64,000 bases of DNA from Fictibacillus nanhaiensis (GTDB taxonomy: Bacteria; Bacillota; Bacilli; Bacillales; Fictibacillaceae). The stretch spans positions 1,488,001 through 1,552,000 of the forward strand of contig NZ_JAHVJO010000001.1 in NCBI RefSeq assembly GCF_019801215.1, written 5' to 3'. The notes below the pieces were generated by a model. It was not told where the DNA came from. It saw only the letters and a list, made by a program, of their open reading frames with translations, and did no database searches. Position 1 is the stretch's first letter, and every line of letters begins with the position of its first letter. The translations under genes and the position numbers were made by a program. This document shows, one piece after another, positions 41,877-49,977 of this stretch.

Positions 41877-43061
41877 ATGATTCATTTATTTTCACACAAT
41901 GATTTAGACGGAAAATCGTGCGGATACCTGGCACAATTAGCATTTGGAGACAATTGCAAAATATCTTATTGTTCTCACGGCACCATTAACGACCGTGTAG
42001 AACAGCTATTGGATAACCCGAAAGAACGAAAAACAGAAATTATTATCACCGATATTGCGGTTAATGAAGATTTAATGATGCGATTGGATGAACGTTCTAA
42101 CGCAGGCGGAAAAGTAAAACTTATCGATCACCATGCAACAGCTCTTCATTTTAATGGCTTTGACTGGGGACACGTTCAAGTTCGTTATGACGATGAACGT
42201 CTTACTTGTGCCACTTCTTTGTTCTATGAGTACTTATTAGAGAACGGAAAGCTTAAAGATACCGGTGCTTTAAAAGAGTACGTGGAACTTGTAAGACTCT
42301 ATGACACTTGGGAATGGTTTGATGAAAAGGTAGAAGCGAAACGCTTGAACGATTTATTCTTCATCCTGCCTCCTGATAAATTCGAAGCACAAATCATGGA
42401 ACGCCTTAAAGGTGATTCATTCGAATTCTCTGAAACAGAAACGACAATCCTAGACCTCGAAGAAGAAAACATCGCTGATTATATTAAGAAGAAACAGCGT
42501 CAGATGGTGGAAATCTGGGATACTTGGTCTCTTGGTGAAGGATCTGAGGAGAAGACTTACAAGATTGGTATTTTACACGCTGAACGTTATCATTCTGAAC
42601 TCGGTAACGAAATCAACCGTGAAAATCCACATCTGGATTTGATTGTTATTCTTAATATCGCTAACAAACGAATCGGTCTCCGCACCATTCATGAGGAAGT
42701 AGATTGTTCCGTTTATGCAAAGCAATACGGAGGCGGTGGCCACCCTAAAGCATCTGGCGGAACGATGACACCTGAAGCATTCGAAAAGTTCGTCGTGGCA
42801 GCTTTCCAAGAACAGCCTCGAAGAAACGATGCGCCAAAGAATGAGCAGAACGTGAAAGAAAATCCTGATGGAACGTTATACGTAAACAAATACCAAGACG
42901 TTTCAAAGATATTTTCTGAAGATAACACAACATGGTTGATTACACATAAAACTCATCCTGTAGAGGAGACGTTTGACAGTTTCCAAGCAGCTGAAAATCA
43001 CGTGAAACGGCATTTCGAGGGTTGGTTAATGCGAGATGACGAAGCAAACAACCATAATTAA
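41877..43061 (+). CDS. nrnB: DHH-DHHA1 phosphoesterase, NrnB-like oligoribonuclease
   Basis: 394 residues from ATG 41877, 7 bases after AGAGAGGA; the frame to 41754 overlaps the divergent gene and is not supported. DHH motifs: HNDLDGKSCGYLAQLAFG, TDIAVNE, LIDHHATALHF and the DHHA1 block YGGGGHPKASGG. The opening SHNDLDG and length match B. subtilis NrnB, which degrades very short RNA (nanoRNA) and pApA from its 5' or 3' end. The last 60 residues (NKYQDVSKIFSEDNTTWLITHKTHP) are an extra domain seen in this branch. It is transcribed alone. Confidence 0.85.
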   Translation: MIHLFSHNDLDGKSCGYLAQLAFGDNCKISYCSHGTINDRVEQLLDNPKERKTEIIITDIAVNEDLMMRLDERSNAGGKVKLIDHHATALHFNGFDWGHVQVRYDDERLTCATSLFYEYLLENGKLKDTGALKEYVELVRLYDTWEWFDEKVEAKRLNDLFFILPPDKFEAQIMERLKGDSFEFSETETTILDLEEENIADYIKKKQRQMVEIWDTWSLGEGSEEKTYKIGILHAERYHSELGNEINRENPHLDLIVILNIANKRIGLRTIHEEVDCSVYAKQYGGGGHPKASGGTMTPEAFEKFVVAAFQEQPRRNDAPKNEQNVKENPDGTLYVNKYQDVSKIFSEDNTTWLITHKTHPVEETFDSFQAAENHVKRHFEGWLMRDDEANNHN

Positions 43062-43076
43062 ATAAAAGACATACGG

Positions 43077-43123
43077 ACTGGCACAAATGGTAGTAACAAA
43101 ACCAAAATTGCGCCGGTTTTTTT
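43077..43123 (+). terminator. Rho-independent terminator with long loop
   Basis: ACTGGCaCAA pairs with TTGcGCCGGT (one mismatch, one G-U) across a 21-base loop, followed by seven T. Confidence 0.65.
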
Positions 43124-43176
43124 AGGTTCTTTTCTCAAAGAATGTTGCTAATGGTCACTTTTTCTTCTTTGACAAG

Positions 43177-43206
43177 TTGGTTGGAGTGCAAGGGGCGAGA
43201 CTCCTG
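43177..43206. repeat. Remnant of a Bacillaceae intergenic repeat
   Basis: TTGGTTGGAGTGCAAGGGGC followed by GAGACTCCTG. This matches, from memory, the degenerate 'TTGGAGCGxAAGGCxCGAGACTCCTGCGGG' element scattered between genes in many Bacillaceae. Only the central part is kept; the usual GCGGGA continuation is lost. Confidence 0.45.
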
Positions 43207-43343
43207 TAACGAAGACAACTACATTCAAAAACAACAAGTTTTACGAAAACAGCCCTTTTATTTAAATTTGATTTTTACATACATGATTGTGGGTAAAGTA
43301 GGTATCCTAAATACGAAAATGATATTTTTAGGAGGAAACTGCT

Positions 43344-44006
43344 ATGCCTAACCAAAACCAAAATCAAATACAAAACGGAACACAGATGCCCCCTAACATG
43401 ATGGGCAATCAAGCAATGAATCAAAACCATGGTGGTCACGAATTATTTGATGCTCATGAAGTTATTGCTGGAATCATCAGCATGCTCGATCTGTATCAAC
43501 TGTATGATCAGCACATTCAAGATCCAGAACTAAAGGACATTAACCACCGTCAAGCTGCATTCGTTACACAAATGTACAATACGATCGTGGACTGCTTCAA
43601 AACAGGACAAGATCCACAAGTACCTACTCAACAATATAAAATGAACCAAAACAATAATTCGATATATGGTGTTAAGCCGGGACAGCCGAAGAAGCCTAAT
43701 AAATCAGTGAATGATCTATCCGACCAAGGCTTATCTGCTTATATGCTAGGTAACACAAAATCATTAGCATCCCTATTAGCCATGACTGCACTAGAGATGA
43801 CTAATCCTGTTCTACGCCGGGTTATCGCTGACAGCGTACCTAACTTTATTGAGATGAGTTATGAAACGTACCTTTATCAAAATAAACACGGTTATTACCA
43901 GGTTCCCCAATTAAATGATCAAGATATGGCTCTTATGCTTCAAAGCTATGCTCCTGCACCCGCACCACAACAAGGAAAGCCGAACCAAGGAAATATGCCT
44001 CATTAA
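43344..44006 (+). CDS. Spore coat protein, CotF family
   Basis: 220 residues; ATG 43344 after AGGAGG. The N-terminal 35 residues are Asn/Gln/Met-rich. Then comes a CotF-like helical domain (HELFDAHEVIAGIISMLDLYQLYDQHIQDPELKDINHRQAAFVTQMYNTIVDCF). A linker (GVKPGQPKKPNKSVNDLSDQGLS) leads to a second helical part (SLASLLAMTALEMTNPVLRRVIADSVPNFIEMSYETYLYQNKHGYYQVPQL). The latter is the spore-coat family signature. It is a structural protein of the spore coat and likely made in the mother cell; I could not read a sigma-K promoter. Confidence 0.85.
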   Translation: MPNQNQNQIQNGTQMPPNMMGNQAMNQNHGGHELFDAHEVIAGIISMLDLYQLYDQHIQDPELKDINHRQAAFVTQMYNTIVDCFKTGQDPQVPTQQYKMNQNNNSIYGVKPGQPKKPNKSVNDLSDQGLSAYMLGNTKSLASLLAMTALEMTNPVLRRVIADSVPNFIEMSYETYLYQNKHGYYQVPQLNDQDMALMLQSYAPAPAPQQGKPNQGNMPH

Positions 44007-44017
44007 GTAGAGTCTCC

Positions 44018-44053
44018 CCCTGGACGTTATCTTGAAAACGCCCAGGTTTTTTT
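44018..44053 (+). terminator. Rho-independent terminator
   Basis: CCTGGaCGTT / AACGcCCAGG stem-loop and seven T after the coat gene. Confidence 0.88.
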
Positions 44054-44147
44054 ATGAATGTTTGATCATACTTCTCCTTTCAAAACCGTTAATACTTCCA
44101 GACATGTCCGAATATACTATACGGATGATGCGAGAGGTGGTCTACAT

Positions 44148-44780
44148 ATGAGTGTATTCTTTAGTTACATCTTATTAGGATTGTCGTTGTCTGCCCCTAT
44201 GGGTCCGATCAATGCTGCTCAATTGGACAAGGGTATCCGATATGGCTTTATGCATGCCTGGCTTGTTGGTGTAGGAGCTATGGCAGCGGATGGTATATTC
44301 ATGCTTTTCATTTACTTCGGAGTTGCCAGCTTTGTGGATACCCCTTATATCAAAACATTTCTTTGGCTGTTCGGATTTTTCGTATTAACATATACAGGTA
44401 TTGAGAGTATTGTTAAATCAAAAGCGTCAGCACACCTCGAAAATGGAAATGGCCGTCACGAAACGAAGAAAAAATCGTTCGGAACCGGTTTTTTTATGGC
44501 CATTTCTAACCCGTTAAATATATTGTTTTGGTTAGGCATATACGGTTCCATTCTGGCACAAACCTCTAGTAAATATGAATCTTATCAGCTCCTCCTTTAT
44601 AGTACAGGCATTTTTCTTGGTATTACTATATGGGACCTGACCATGGCTGGTGTGGCGACTGGAGCGAGAAGAATGGTGAACCCTCAAGTACAACGTGGTA
44701 TTTCCGTATTGTCTGGCATCGTTCTTATTGGCTTTGGCATCTATTTTGGCATTCAAGCTCTACACCAATTTATCACTTAG
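44148..44780 (+). CDS. LysE family amino-acid exporter
   Basis: 210 residues from ATG 44148, about 8 bases after AGAGGTGG. Six hydrophobic helices. The N-terminal LysE signature is SLSAPMGPINAAQLDKGIRYGFMHAWLVGVGAMAADGIFMLFIYFG. The mid block GTGFFMAISNPLNILFWLGIYGSIL is the second family motif. Members export lysine, arginine, threonine or related amino acids. The next gene is a YqcI/YcgG homologue. From memory, the same LysE-YcgG pair (ycgF-ycgG) exists in B. subtilis, so the two probably act together on a basic or guanidino amino acid. Confidence 0.92.
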   Translation: MSVFFSYILLGLSLSAPMGPINAAQLDKGIRYGFMHAWLVGVGAMAADGIFMLFIYFGVASFVDTPYIKTFLWLFGFFVLTYTGIESIVKSKASAHLENGNGRHETKKKSFGTGFFMAISNPLNILFWLGIYGSILAQTSSKYESYQLLLYSTGIFLGITIWDLTMAGVATGARRMVNPQVQRGISVLSGIVLIGFGIYFGIQALHQFIT

Positions 44781-44840
44781 ACAGACACCTAACTCCCCCC
44801 CTCCTAATAGGATAATTTTAGCCTAGGGAGGGATTATTTA

Positions 44841-45596
44841 ATGGATTTAGTGTCTAAGAGTTGGCTCGATCAACATGTACAAAAGCTTGAAAATTGGAAG
44901 CAATCAGCATACAACCATTTTACTGAGATGATTTGCGATGAATCACACCCTTATCCGTGTGTTCCTGGAAAGATCGGTTTTCAAGACGACAACTTAAGGT
45001 TCGGATTTGTAGATGACCCAAGAGAAACCGCTTCTTGTGAACAGCTTGCCTCGTTACTTAAATCATATGGAAAGGTCTCGCGTGAAACTGGAAAATACGC
45101 TTCACTTGTTGTGTTTTGTGATTCTCGTTCAATCGATCCTTCGACAAGTATCGAGACGTATCAAGATTTGTTTTGGTCCATATTAAATGGTGTTCATGAA
45201 ATAGATCAAACACCTTGGCCCGAGCACATCCCTACAGATCCGCATGATAGCGCGTGGGAATTTTGCTTTGATGGTGAACCGTATTTTGCCTTTTGTGCGA
45301 CACCTGCTCATTCGGTTCGAAAAAGCCGAAAGTTCCCTTATTTTCTATTAGCTTTTCAACCAAGATTTGTGTTTGATGAGATTAATGCTTCTACATCGCT
45401 TGGGCAAAAATTAAAAAAAGCAATACGCAGACGCCTCATCAGCTACGATGGTGTCGATCCGCATCCAAATTTAAAATGGTATGGCCAGAAAGATAATCAT
45501 GAGTGGAAACAATATTTTTTGAGTGATGATGAATCCACTCCTTCAAAATGCCCTTTCACAGCTATGATGAATAAAATGAAAAGCCTTCGACCGTGA
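44841..45596 (+). CDS. YqcI/YcgG family protein, putative haem-dependent N-hydroxylase
   Basis: 251 residues; ATG 44841 with GGGAGGG upstream. Family blocks: CVPGKIGFQDDNLRFGFVDDPRE, FWSILNGVHEIDQTPWPEHIPTDPHDSAWEFCFDGEPYFAFCATPAHSVRKSRKFPYFLLAFQPRFVFD and CPF near the end (residues 238-240). This is the full-length YqcI/YcgG family. Characterised members DcsA and GntA are haem proteins that N-hydroxylate arginine or enduracididine. His157 in ATPAHS is a candidate ligand; I have not confirmed it. It follows the LysE exporter by 60 bases and has its own terminator. The substrate here is inferred to be a guanidino amino acid. Confidence 0.85.
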   Translation: MDLVSKSWLDQHVQKLENWKQSAYNHFTEMICDESHPYPCVPGKIGFQDDNLRFGFVDDPRETASCEQLASLLKSYGKVSRETGKYASLVVFCDSRSIDPSTSIETYQDLFWSILNGVHEIDQTPWPEHIPTDPHDSAWEFCFDGEPYFAFCATPAHSVRKSRKFPYFLLAFQPRFVFDEINASTSLGQKLKKAIRRRLISYDGVDPHPNLKWYGQKDNHEWKQYFLSDDESTPSKCPFTAMMNKMKSLRP

Positions 45597-45607
45597 AGGC
45601 TTTTTTT
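45579..45607 (+). terminator. Rho-independent terminator
   Basis: AAGCCTTC / GAAGGCTT with loop GACCGT and seven T, overlapping the YcgG stop codon. Confidence 0.92.
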
Positions 45608-45716
45608 ATTTGTCTGATAACCTTCACAATCCTACTGATCCCACCATTTCTAGAATAATTTGTTACATCTGGGAGATAGTAAAAAAAGTTTAGTTCATAA
45701 AGGAGTTTGAACGGAA

Positions 45717-46667
45717 ATGAACATTTATCCGAATTGTTGGAGTGAGCATGATGCTTTAAAGACGGTCCTTGTTTGTTCTCCTTCCGCTTTAGATGTACCA
45801 GATTTGCAGACCGCAAAGGATGTCCAATGGGAAAAAGCGGTTGATCAAAGAATTGCCTTTCAACATCATGAAAACCTGGTTCGTGCAATGGAACAAGCGG
45901 GTGTTAAAGTTATAGATTATTCGGAGTATCTGTCTTCTGATGACTTACAGCTTCATGAGCAATTGATTAACAGGATCTTTGTTCGTGACTTAGCTTGTGT
46001 GTTCGGAAATATAGTTATCCCTGGTGAAGCAGGAACTTCTATGAGACGGCCTGAATATGTACAATCGCACGTATTGTTTCAAAAATGGTTTGATCAGAAA
46101 GATACCTTTCGCATTCAAGCGAACAATGAATGGAAAGCCTTAGAGTATGGCGATGTGCTGATTTTAAACAAAGATGCTGTCTTTATTAACACAGGTATTC
46201 GAACAAGCATCGAAAGTATTGAAAGAATTAAACCTCATATATTTCAAGCGGGGTTTTCCGAGATTGGCATTATTGATCTGCCTCGAAGACCAGATACCTT
46301 GCATTTGGATATGAACTGTAATGTCGCTGGGTCCGATATTCTTATCGCAAAAAGTTACATGAGGTATTTTCCTATTCACCTTATAACAGAAAAAGCGTCA
46401 AAATATCAGATGATGCAAGAATTTCTGAATCGTCATGGCTTTGATGTTGAGTGGACTGGTGAGGTGAAACATACCGTCTCTGATATTAATTTCTTGAATC
46501 TTGATCCCGAGACCATACTTATTAGTTCAGGAGCGAATAAGAAAATTTTTAGTCATCATCCTAAATTACAAAAGAAAAGGCTGATTGAGATCAATGTTAA
46601 CGAATTAGAAAAAGGCGGTGGCGGCATCCGTTGCATGACCTTGCCGCTAGAACGAATTAAAGAATAA
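45717..46667 (+). CDS. Arginine deiminase/DDAH-superfamily guanidino hydrolase
   Basis: 316 residues; ATG 45717 with AAAGGAG 10 bases upstream. Features of the guanidino-modifying fold: FVRDLACVFGNIVIPGEAGTSMRRPEY (Arg90, Asp91), ALEYGDVLILN (Glu143, Asp146), TLHLDMNCNV (His196, Asp198) and a C-terminal nucleophile Cys306 in GGGGIRCMTLPLER. The layout suits the dimethylarginine dimethylaminohydrolase / small ADI-like branch. It would convert an arginine derivative to citrulline plus ammonia or an amine. Close behind LysE and YcgG, an N-hydroxyarginine-type substrate is attractive but unproven. A terminator separates it from YcgG. Confidence 0.88.
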   Translation: MNIYPNCWSEHDALKTVLVCSPSALDVPDLQTAKDVQWEKAVDQRIAFQHHENLVRAMEQAGVKVIDYSEYLSSDDLQLHEQLINRIFVRDLACVFGNIVIPGEAGTSMRRPEYVQSHVLFQKWFDQKDTFRIQANNEWKALEYGDVLILNKDAVFINTGIRTSIESIERIKPHIFQAGFSEIGIIDLPRRPDTLHLDMNCNVAGSDILIAKSYMRYFPIHLITEKASKYQMMQEFLNRHGFDVEWTGEVKHTVSDINFLNLDPETILISSGANKKIFSHHPKLQKKRLIEINVNELEKGGGGIRCMTLPLERIKE

Positions 46668-46706
46668 TCTGTTATAGTACAAAACAAGATTTAGAGGTGT
46701 TTATAC

Positions 46707-47486
46707 ATGCCCCACTTAGAAAGAGATGGTGCTTCTTTATTTTACAGTGTGCAAGGTGAAGGTTTGCCAATCGTCTTTATCCATCCACCTCTCCTTACCT
46801 CTGAGAATTTCAAATATCAGGTAGACGAACTTTCCAAACAATATCAGGTAATTACTTTTGATATTAGAGGTCACGGCAAGAGCAGTTACTCTTGTACTCC
46901 CCTTACCTATTCAATAATAGCTCAAGATATCAAAAGTCTTTTGGACCATCTTCAAATTCCAAAAGCGTTTTTGTGCGGTTATTCTACAGGCGGTTCGATC
47001 GTATTAGAATTTTTGCTCACGTATGGGGATAGAGCCTTTGGAGGCATCGTGATCAGCGGGATGTCAGAGGTATTTGGCGTTTTAAAAGATAAAGTTTTTT
47101 TAGGATATTCTCTCGCAAAACAAAAGGCTATTCCACTCCTAGCATTGTCGGTTTGCAAAAGCAATTCAAACAACGATGACATGTATCAGCTGTTATTACA
47201 GGCTGCTATGAAAGGCAACGCAAAAAATATTGAACAATATTACGGATACAGCTTTGATTATAACTGTACAGACCAGCTTAAAAAAATCCATCTTCCCGTT
47301 TTGCTTGTTTATGGCAGGAAAGATAGACAATTTCATGCGTATGCAAAGATCCTTCATAAAAAACTGCCTCATAACGAGCTCAAATTTATAGAAAACGTAA
47401 AGCATCAGATCCCTACGAAAGCGGCAGCTGAGCTTAATGTAGAAATGGTACGTTTCATGGGCAAACAGAAGGATTACACACCATAA
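46707..47486 (+). CDS. Alpha/beta hydrolase
   Basis: 259 residues; ATG 46707 after AGAGGTG. Oxyanion region VFIHPPLLTS, nucleophile Ser93 in CGYSTGGSIV, acid Asp in VYGRKDRQF and His in NVKHQIPT. It is the standard alpha/beta-hydrolase fold of 250-280 residues, with cap helices at about 125-190. It could be an esterase, amidase or lactonase. It lies 40 bases after the ADI-like gene on the same strand, so the two are likely co-transcribed. Confidence 0.88.
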   Translation: MPHLERDGASLFYSVQGEGLPIVFIHPPLLTSENFKYQVDELSKQYQVITFDIRGHGKSSYSCTPLTYSIIAQDIKSLLDHLQIPKAFLCGYSTGGSIVLEFLLTYGDRAFGGIVISGMSEVFGVLKDKVFLGYSLAKQKAIPLLALSVCKSNSNNDDMYQLLLQAAMKGNAKNIEQYYGYSFDYNCTDQLKKIHLPVLLVYGRKDRQFHAYAKILHKKLPHNELKFIENVKHQIPTKAAAELNVEMVRFMGKQKDYTP

Positions 47487-47492
47487 TAAAGT

Positions 47493-48203
47493 TTAATGAA
47501 GCAGGTCTGGCATTTGTTGAAGGGCATGTTCTTGAGAAACATGAAGTTTGCCATCTATCGTAAGCGATGCATAGAACACGCTAGACAAGTTCATATTTCT
47601 ATTTTCAATTCGCTCCATCAGCCACTTTTCAGAAAAGCCCAGCTGATTTAATAATTTTGTATGTATTCTGCCTTCTATAATAACAGGATAAGCGATTTGA
47701 TTCTCTTTATCTGTAATCTGCAAATCGTTCTTTGTTACGAAATCGAAACCCGACTTTTTAATGACTGAAATATTGCCGTTTGGCTCAATGAAAGCTGCTC
47801 TTACTTCTTCGAGATAATAAATATCTTTTTCTCGAAGTAAAGATAAAATATTCTCAACGGAGTATTTGATCTTTTTTAAGTTGCTTTTCATGAATTCACC
47901 TTCATATACGACCATTACCGGTTCGAACGTAATGAGCTTTCCGAACTTTCTAAACTTTATTTTTAAATAGATTACGGTTTTTTGGAGGATTGCGATTAAA
48001 ACGACTGCAACAGCTGTATGGATATGCTCAATTTTAGGATCTGCTATATCTGCTCCCACTACAGCTCCTAAAGTAATAATGATCAAGAAATCAAACACCG
48101 GCAACTCGCCAATTGATCTTCTCCCCATATACAAGGTTGCTACAAGCAGTAAAGGGATGATTGTAAAAATTCGCATCGCAACAGTCAGTAATTCTAAAAC
48201 CAT
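47493..48203 (-). CDS. DUF421/YetF family membrane protein
   Basis: 236 residues from ATG 48203 (GGAGGT, 7-base spacing); a longer frame to 48278 is not needed. Three membrane helices in the first 85 residues with the YetF motifs LLVATLYMGRRSIGELPVFDFLIIITLGAVVGADIAD. Then two cytoplasmic domains (GKLITFEPVMVVYEGEFMKSNLKKIKYSVENILSLLREKDIYYLEEVRAAFIEPNGNISV). Bacillaceae carry several copies, some linked to spores. Function unknown. Convergent with the hydrolase gene, with only 6 bases between. Confidence 0.9.
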   Translation of the reverse strand: MVLELLTVAMRIFTIIPLLLVATLYMGRRSIGELPVFDFLIIITLGAVVGADIADPKIEHIHTAVAVVLIAILQKTVIYLKIKFRKFGKLITFEPVMVVYEGEFMKSNLKKIKYSVENILSLLREKDIYYLEEVRAAFIEPNGNISVIKKSGFDFVTKNDLQITDKENQIAYPVIIEGRIHTKLLNQLGFSEKWLMERIENRNMNLSSVFYASLTIDGKLHVSQEHALQQMPDLLH

Positions 48204-48254
48204 GAATCGTACCTCCTTTTTCAATAGGTTTTGTAAAAAGCTGATTTTTATTAA

Positions 48255-48293
48255 CAAAAAAAATGCAGCAATTAGCATAGGCTATTTCGCTGC
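48255..48293 (-). terminator. Rho-independent terminator (minus strand)
   Basis: GCAGCgAAaTAGC / GCTAaTTGCTGC stem-loop with a long T run on the minus strand, ten bases after the ATPase stop. Confidence 0.88.
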
Positions 48294-48302
48294 ACCAGTA
48301 AA

Positions 48303-49085
48303 TTAAAGATGTCTCAGGAAACGTTCTGGGCTTTCCAGGAAAGATTTTGTGAGTTGAACATGCTCCAAATCCTCATACTGGCACGTCTTTGGGGGCAATG
48401 AATCGAGACTGATGATTTCTGCATCAGGAATCGCCATCAATATCGGGGAATGCGTGGCGATGATAAACTGAGCATTTTTCTTTGTCATCTCTTTAATTAA
48501 AGAGATAAAACTCAACTGTTTTGTTGGAGACAGAGGCACTTCAGGCTCATCAAGGATATAAAGGCCCTTTGGACGGAGGCGCGATTGAAAAAAGTCAAGG
48601 AAGCGTTCCCCATGTGACCTGAATTCCAGTCCATCATCATAGAGATTTTGCAGGTCGTACAAGGTATGATTATGAGGCATCGATGCCAAATTCTTCGCGA
48701 ATTGCGACCGATCCTTGTATTCTATTTCTATTTCTTCCAAGCTTCGTTTTGCTTCTTCACGCATTTCAGAAACACGTTTCACATAGTTCACAAAATCTTC
48801 TGCTGTCAAAAAGAAACCGTCTCTTGTTCTAATACTCCACGTTAGCTTTAATTGATTAGATAGCAGACGGACAGAAGGATTTTCATTTTGTTGATCGATC
48901 CGGATTGACTGGGCTTGATCTGCGATTGCTTGAATTAGAGTGGATTTTCCTGTTCCGTTCTCTCCGACCAATATTGTAACTGGTTTATTAAATGTCATGG
49001 AGTCGAGTGATTCAAGCAATGGAAGGGTAAAAGGAAATCCTTGCTGCTCTTTTTCCTTTATGTACGTTACCGAGTTTAAAATCAT
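48303..49085 (-). CDS. AAA/ABC-type ATPase (OLD/RecF-like small ATPase)
   Basis: 260 residues from ATG 49085, about 9 bases after GGAAGGAG. Walker A is GENGTGKSTLIQAIA, Walker B is GLYILDEPEVPLSPTKQLSFISLI, and the switch is FIIATHSPILMA. The central part has a short coiled-coil (MREEAKRSLEEIEIEYKDR). The sequence belongs to the small 'AAA family ATPase' group similar to the OLD/RecF class, found singly in many bacteria. There is no associated nuclease or TOPRIM domain. It lies 25 bases after the lipoprotein gene on the same strand. Confidence 0.85.
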   Translation of the reverse strand: MILNSVTYIKEKEQQGFPFTLPLLESLDSMTFNKPVTILVGENGTGKSTLIQAIADQAQSIRIDQQNENPSVRLLSNQLKLTWSIRTRDGFFLTAEDFVNYVKRVSEMREEAKRSLEEIEIEYKDRSQFAKNLASMPHNHTLYDLQNLYDDGLEFRSHGERFLDFFQSRLRPKGLYILDEPEVPLSPTKQLSFISLIKEMTKKNAQFIIATHSPILMAIPDAEIISLDSLPPKTCQYEDLEHVQLTKSFLESPERFLRHL

Positions 49086-49110
49086 TAATTTGCTCCTTCC
49101 ATTCCACGGC

Positions 49111-49494
49111 TTATCCCTCACCTACGCCTAAATATTTTTTGATCTTCCCATCACTTTCGACAAGAAGAATGTCATTTCTTTCTTTTGAAGTGTATATTTT
49201 TGAACCAATCGTCAATTTATTAGCCATTCCATTTTCATAACGATAATTGTTTGGGTTAGGAGACAGAGAAGTGATTTCTCCAAGCTCTTTATTCATTGTT
49301 AAGTGGAGTTCCTCTACCCAATCTACCCCTGTTTTATAGACAACCCCATCCCACTGAAAGATATCAGCATCCGGGTTAAGTGTCAGCACTTCTTCAGCAT
49401 CGATGTTTGAAGAACTGATCGTTCCCTCTTCTTCCTTACAGGCGGTTAAACCGACAACGGATATCACCAACAAACTGAGTAATAGTTTTTTCAT
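49111..49494 (-). CDS. Small lipoprotein, 127 aa
   Basis: ATG 49494, 6 bases after TGAGGTG; a GTG at 49503 is part of the site. The signal peptide KLLLSLLVISVVGLTAC ends in a lipobox (GLTAC), giving a lipid-anchored exported protein. The mature part is acidic (CKEEEGTISSSNIDAEEVLTLNPDADIFQWDGVVYKTGVDWVEE) and beta-rich. A Trp-containing 'DADIFQWDGVVYK' segment suggests a small adaptor domain also seen in other Bacillus lipoproteins. Function unknown; probably in one transcript with the ATPase. Confidence 0.8.
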   Translation of the reverse strand: MKKLLLSLLVISVVGLTACKEEEGTISSSNIDAEEVLTLNPDADIFQWDGVVYKTGVDWVEELHLTMNKELGEITSLSPNPNNYRYENGMANKLTIGSKIYTSKERNDILLVESDGKIKKYLGVGEG

Positions 49495-49547
49495 TTTTTT
49501 CACCTCAATAAACAGTCGAAAAGAGTAGACATCACGTTACATTCATC

Positions 49548-49868
49548 TTACAAAAAGTAGTCTTTATAATATACTAAAACGGCGATAAGAGACACGATCG
49601 TATAAATCATCGCTGTGTAATACGCATACGTAGGCTTAAATGTTGATTTTGTTTCTTCTATTTTCATTCCCGTTATGGCTTGAGCCTGCATACGAACCAT
49701 GTTTGATGACATACCGCCTGTAGAAGTGAAGTAGCGAATGATCAGTGTAGTGGACAAACCTACAAATAAAGAAAAATCTATAAACTGCCATTTAAAAAAC
49801 ATTGCGAGACCATAGTTCACTCCTACCAAAAACAGGCATGTAACCAAACACACCATGATGTTCCTCAT
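49548..49868 (-). CDS. Small membrane protein, 106 aa
   Basis: ATG 49868 with GAGGAGGG upstream; the frame to 49949 has no site. Three hydrophobic helices (IMVCLVTCLFLVGVNYGLAMFF, FIDFSLFVGLSTTLIIRYF, TAMIYTIVSLIAVLVYY) and a polar middle (STGGMSSNMVRMQAQAITGMKIEETKSTF). This layout resembles small membrane proteins of Bacillus with unknown role. Same strand as the lipoprotein gene; gap 53 bases. Confidence 0.7.
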   Translation of the reverse strand: MRNIMVCLVTCLFLVGVNYGLAMFFKWQFIDFSLFVGLSTTLIIRYFTSTGGMSSNMVRMQAQAITGMKIEETKSTFKPTYAYYTAMIYTIVSLIAVLVYYKDYFL

Positions 49869-49977
49869 TCCATTCCCTCCTCTTTTGTAGAATATACGAA
49901 TCAAAAGGAAGAAAGTTCCATTAAATAACGCCCGTGCATCATTCTGCATCGGGCGCTTCTTTTATTCTATCTGTTTA

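Noticed and set aside
43142-43351. 69-codon frame before the coat protein gene
   Set aside because: It has no ribosome site, runs over the intergenic repeat and into the coat gene start; it is a chance frame.
48303-49494. AAA ATPase plus lipoprotein as an anti-phage (OLD-like) defence pair
   Set aside because: No nuclease, TOPRIM or toxin partner, and the ATPase is a common single housekeeping-like type.
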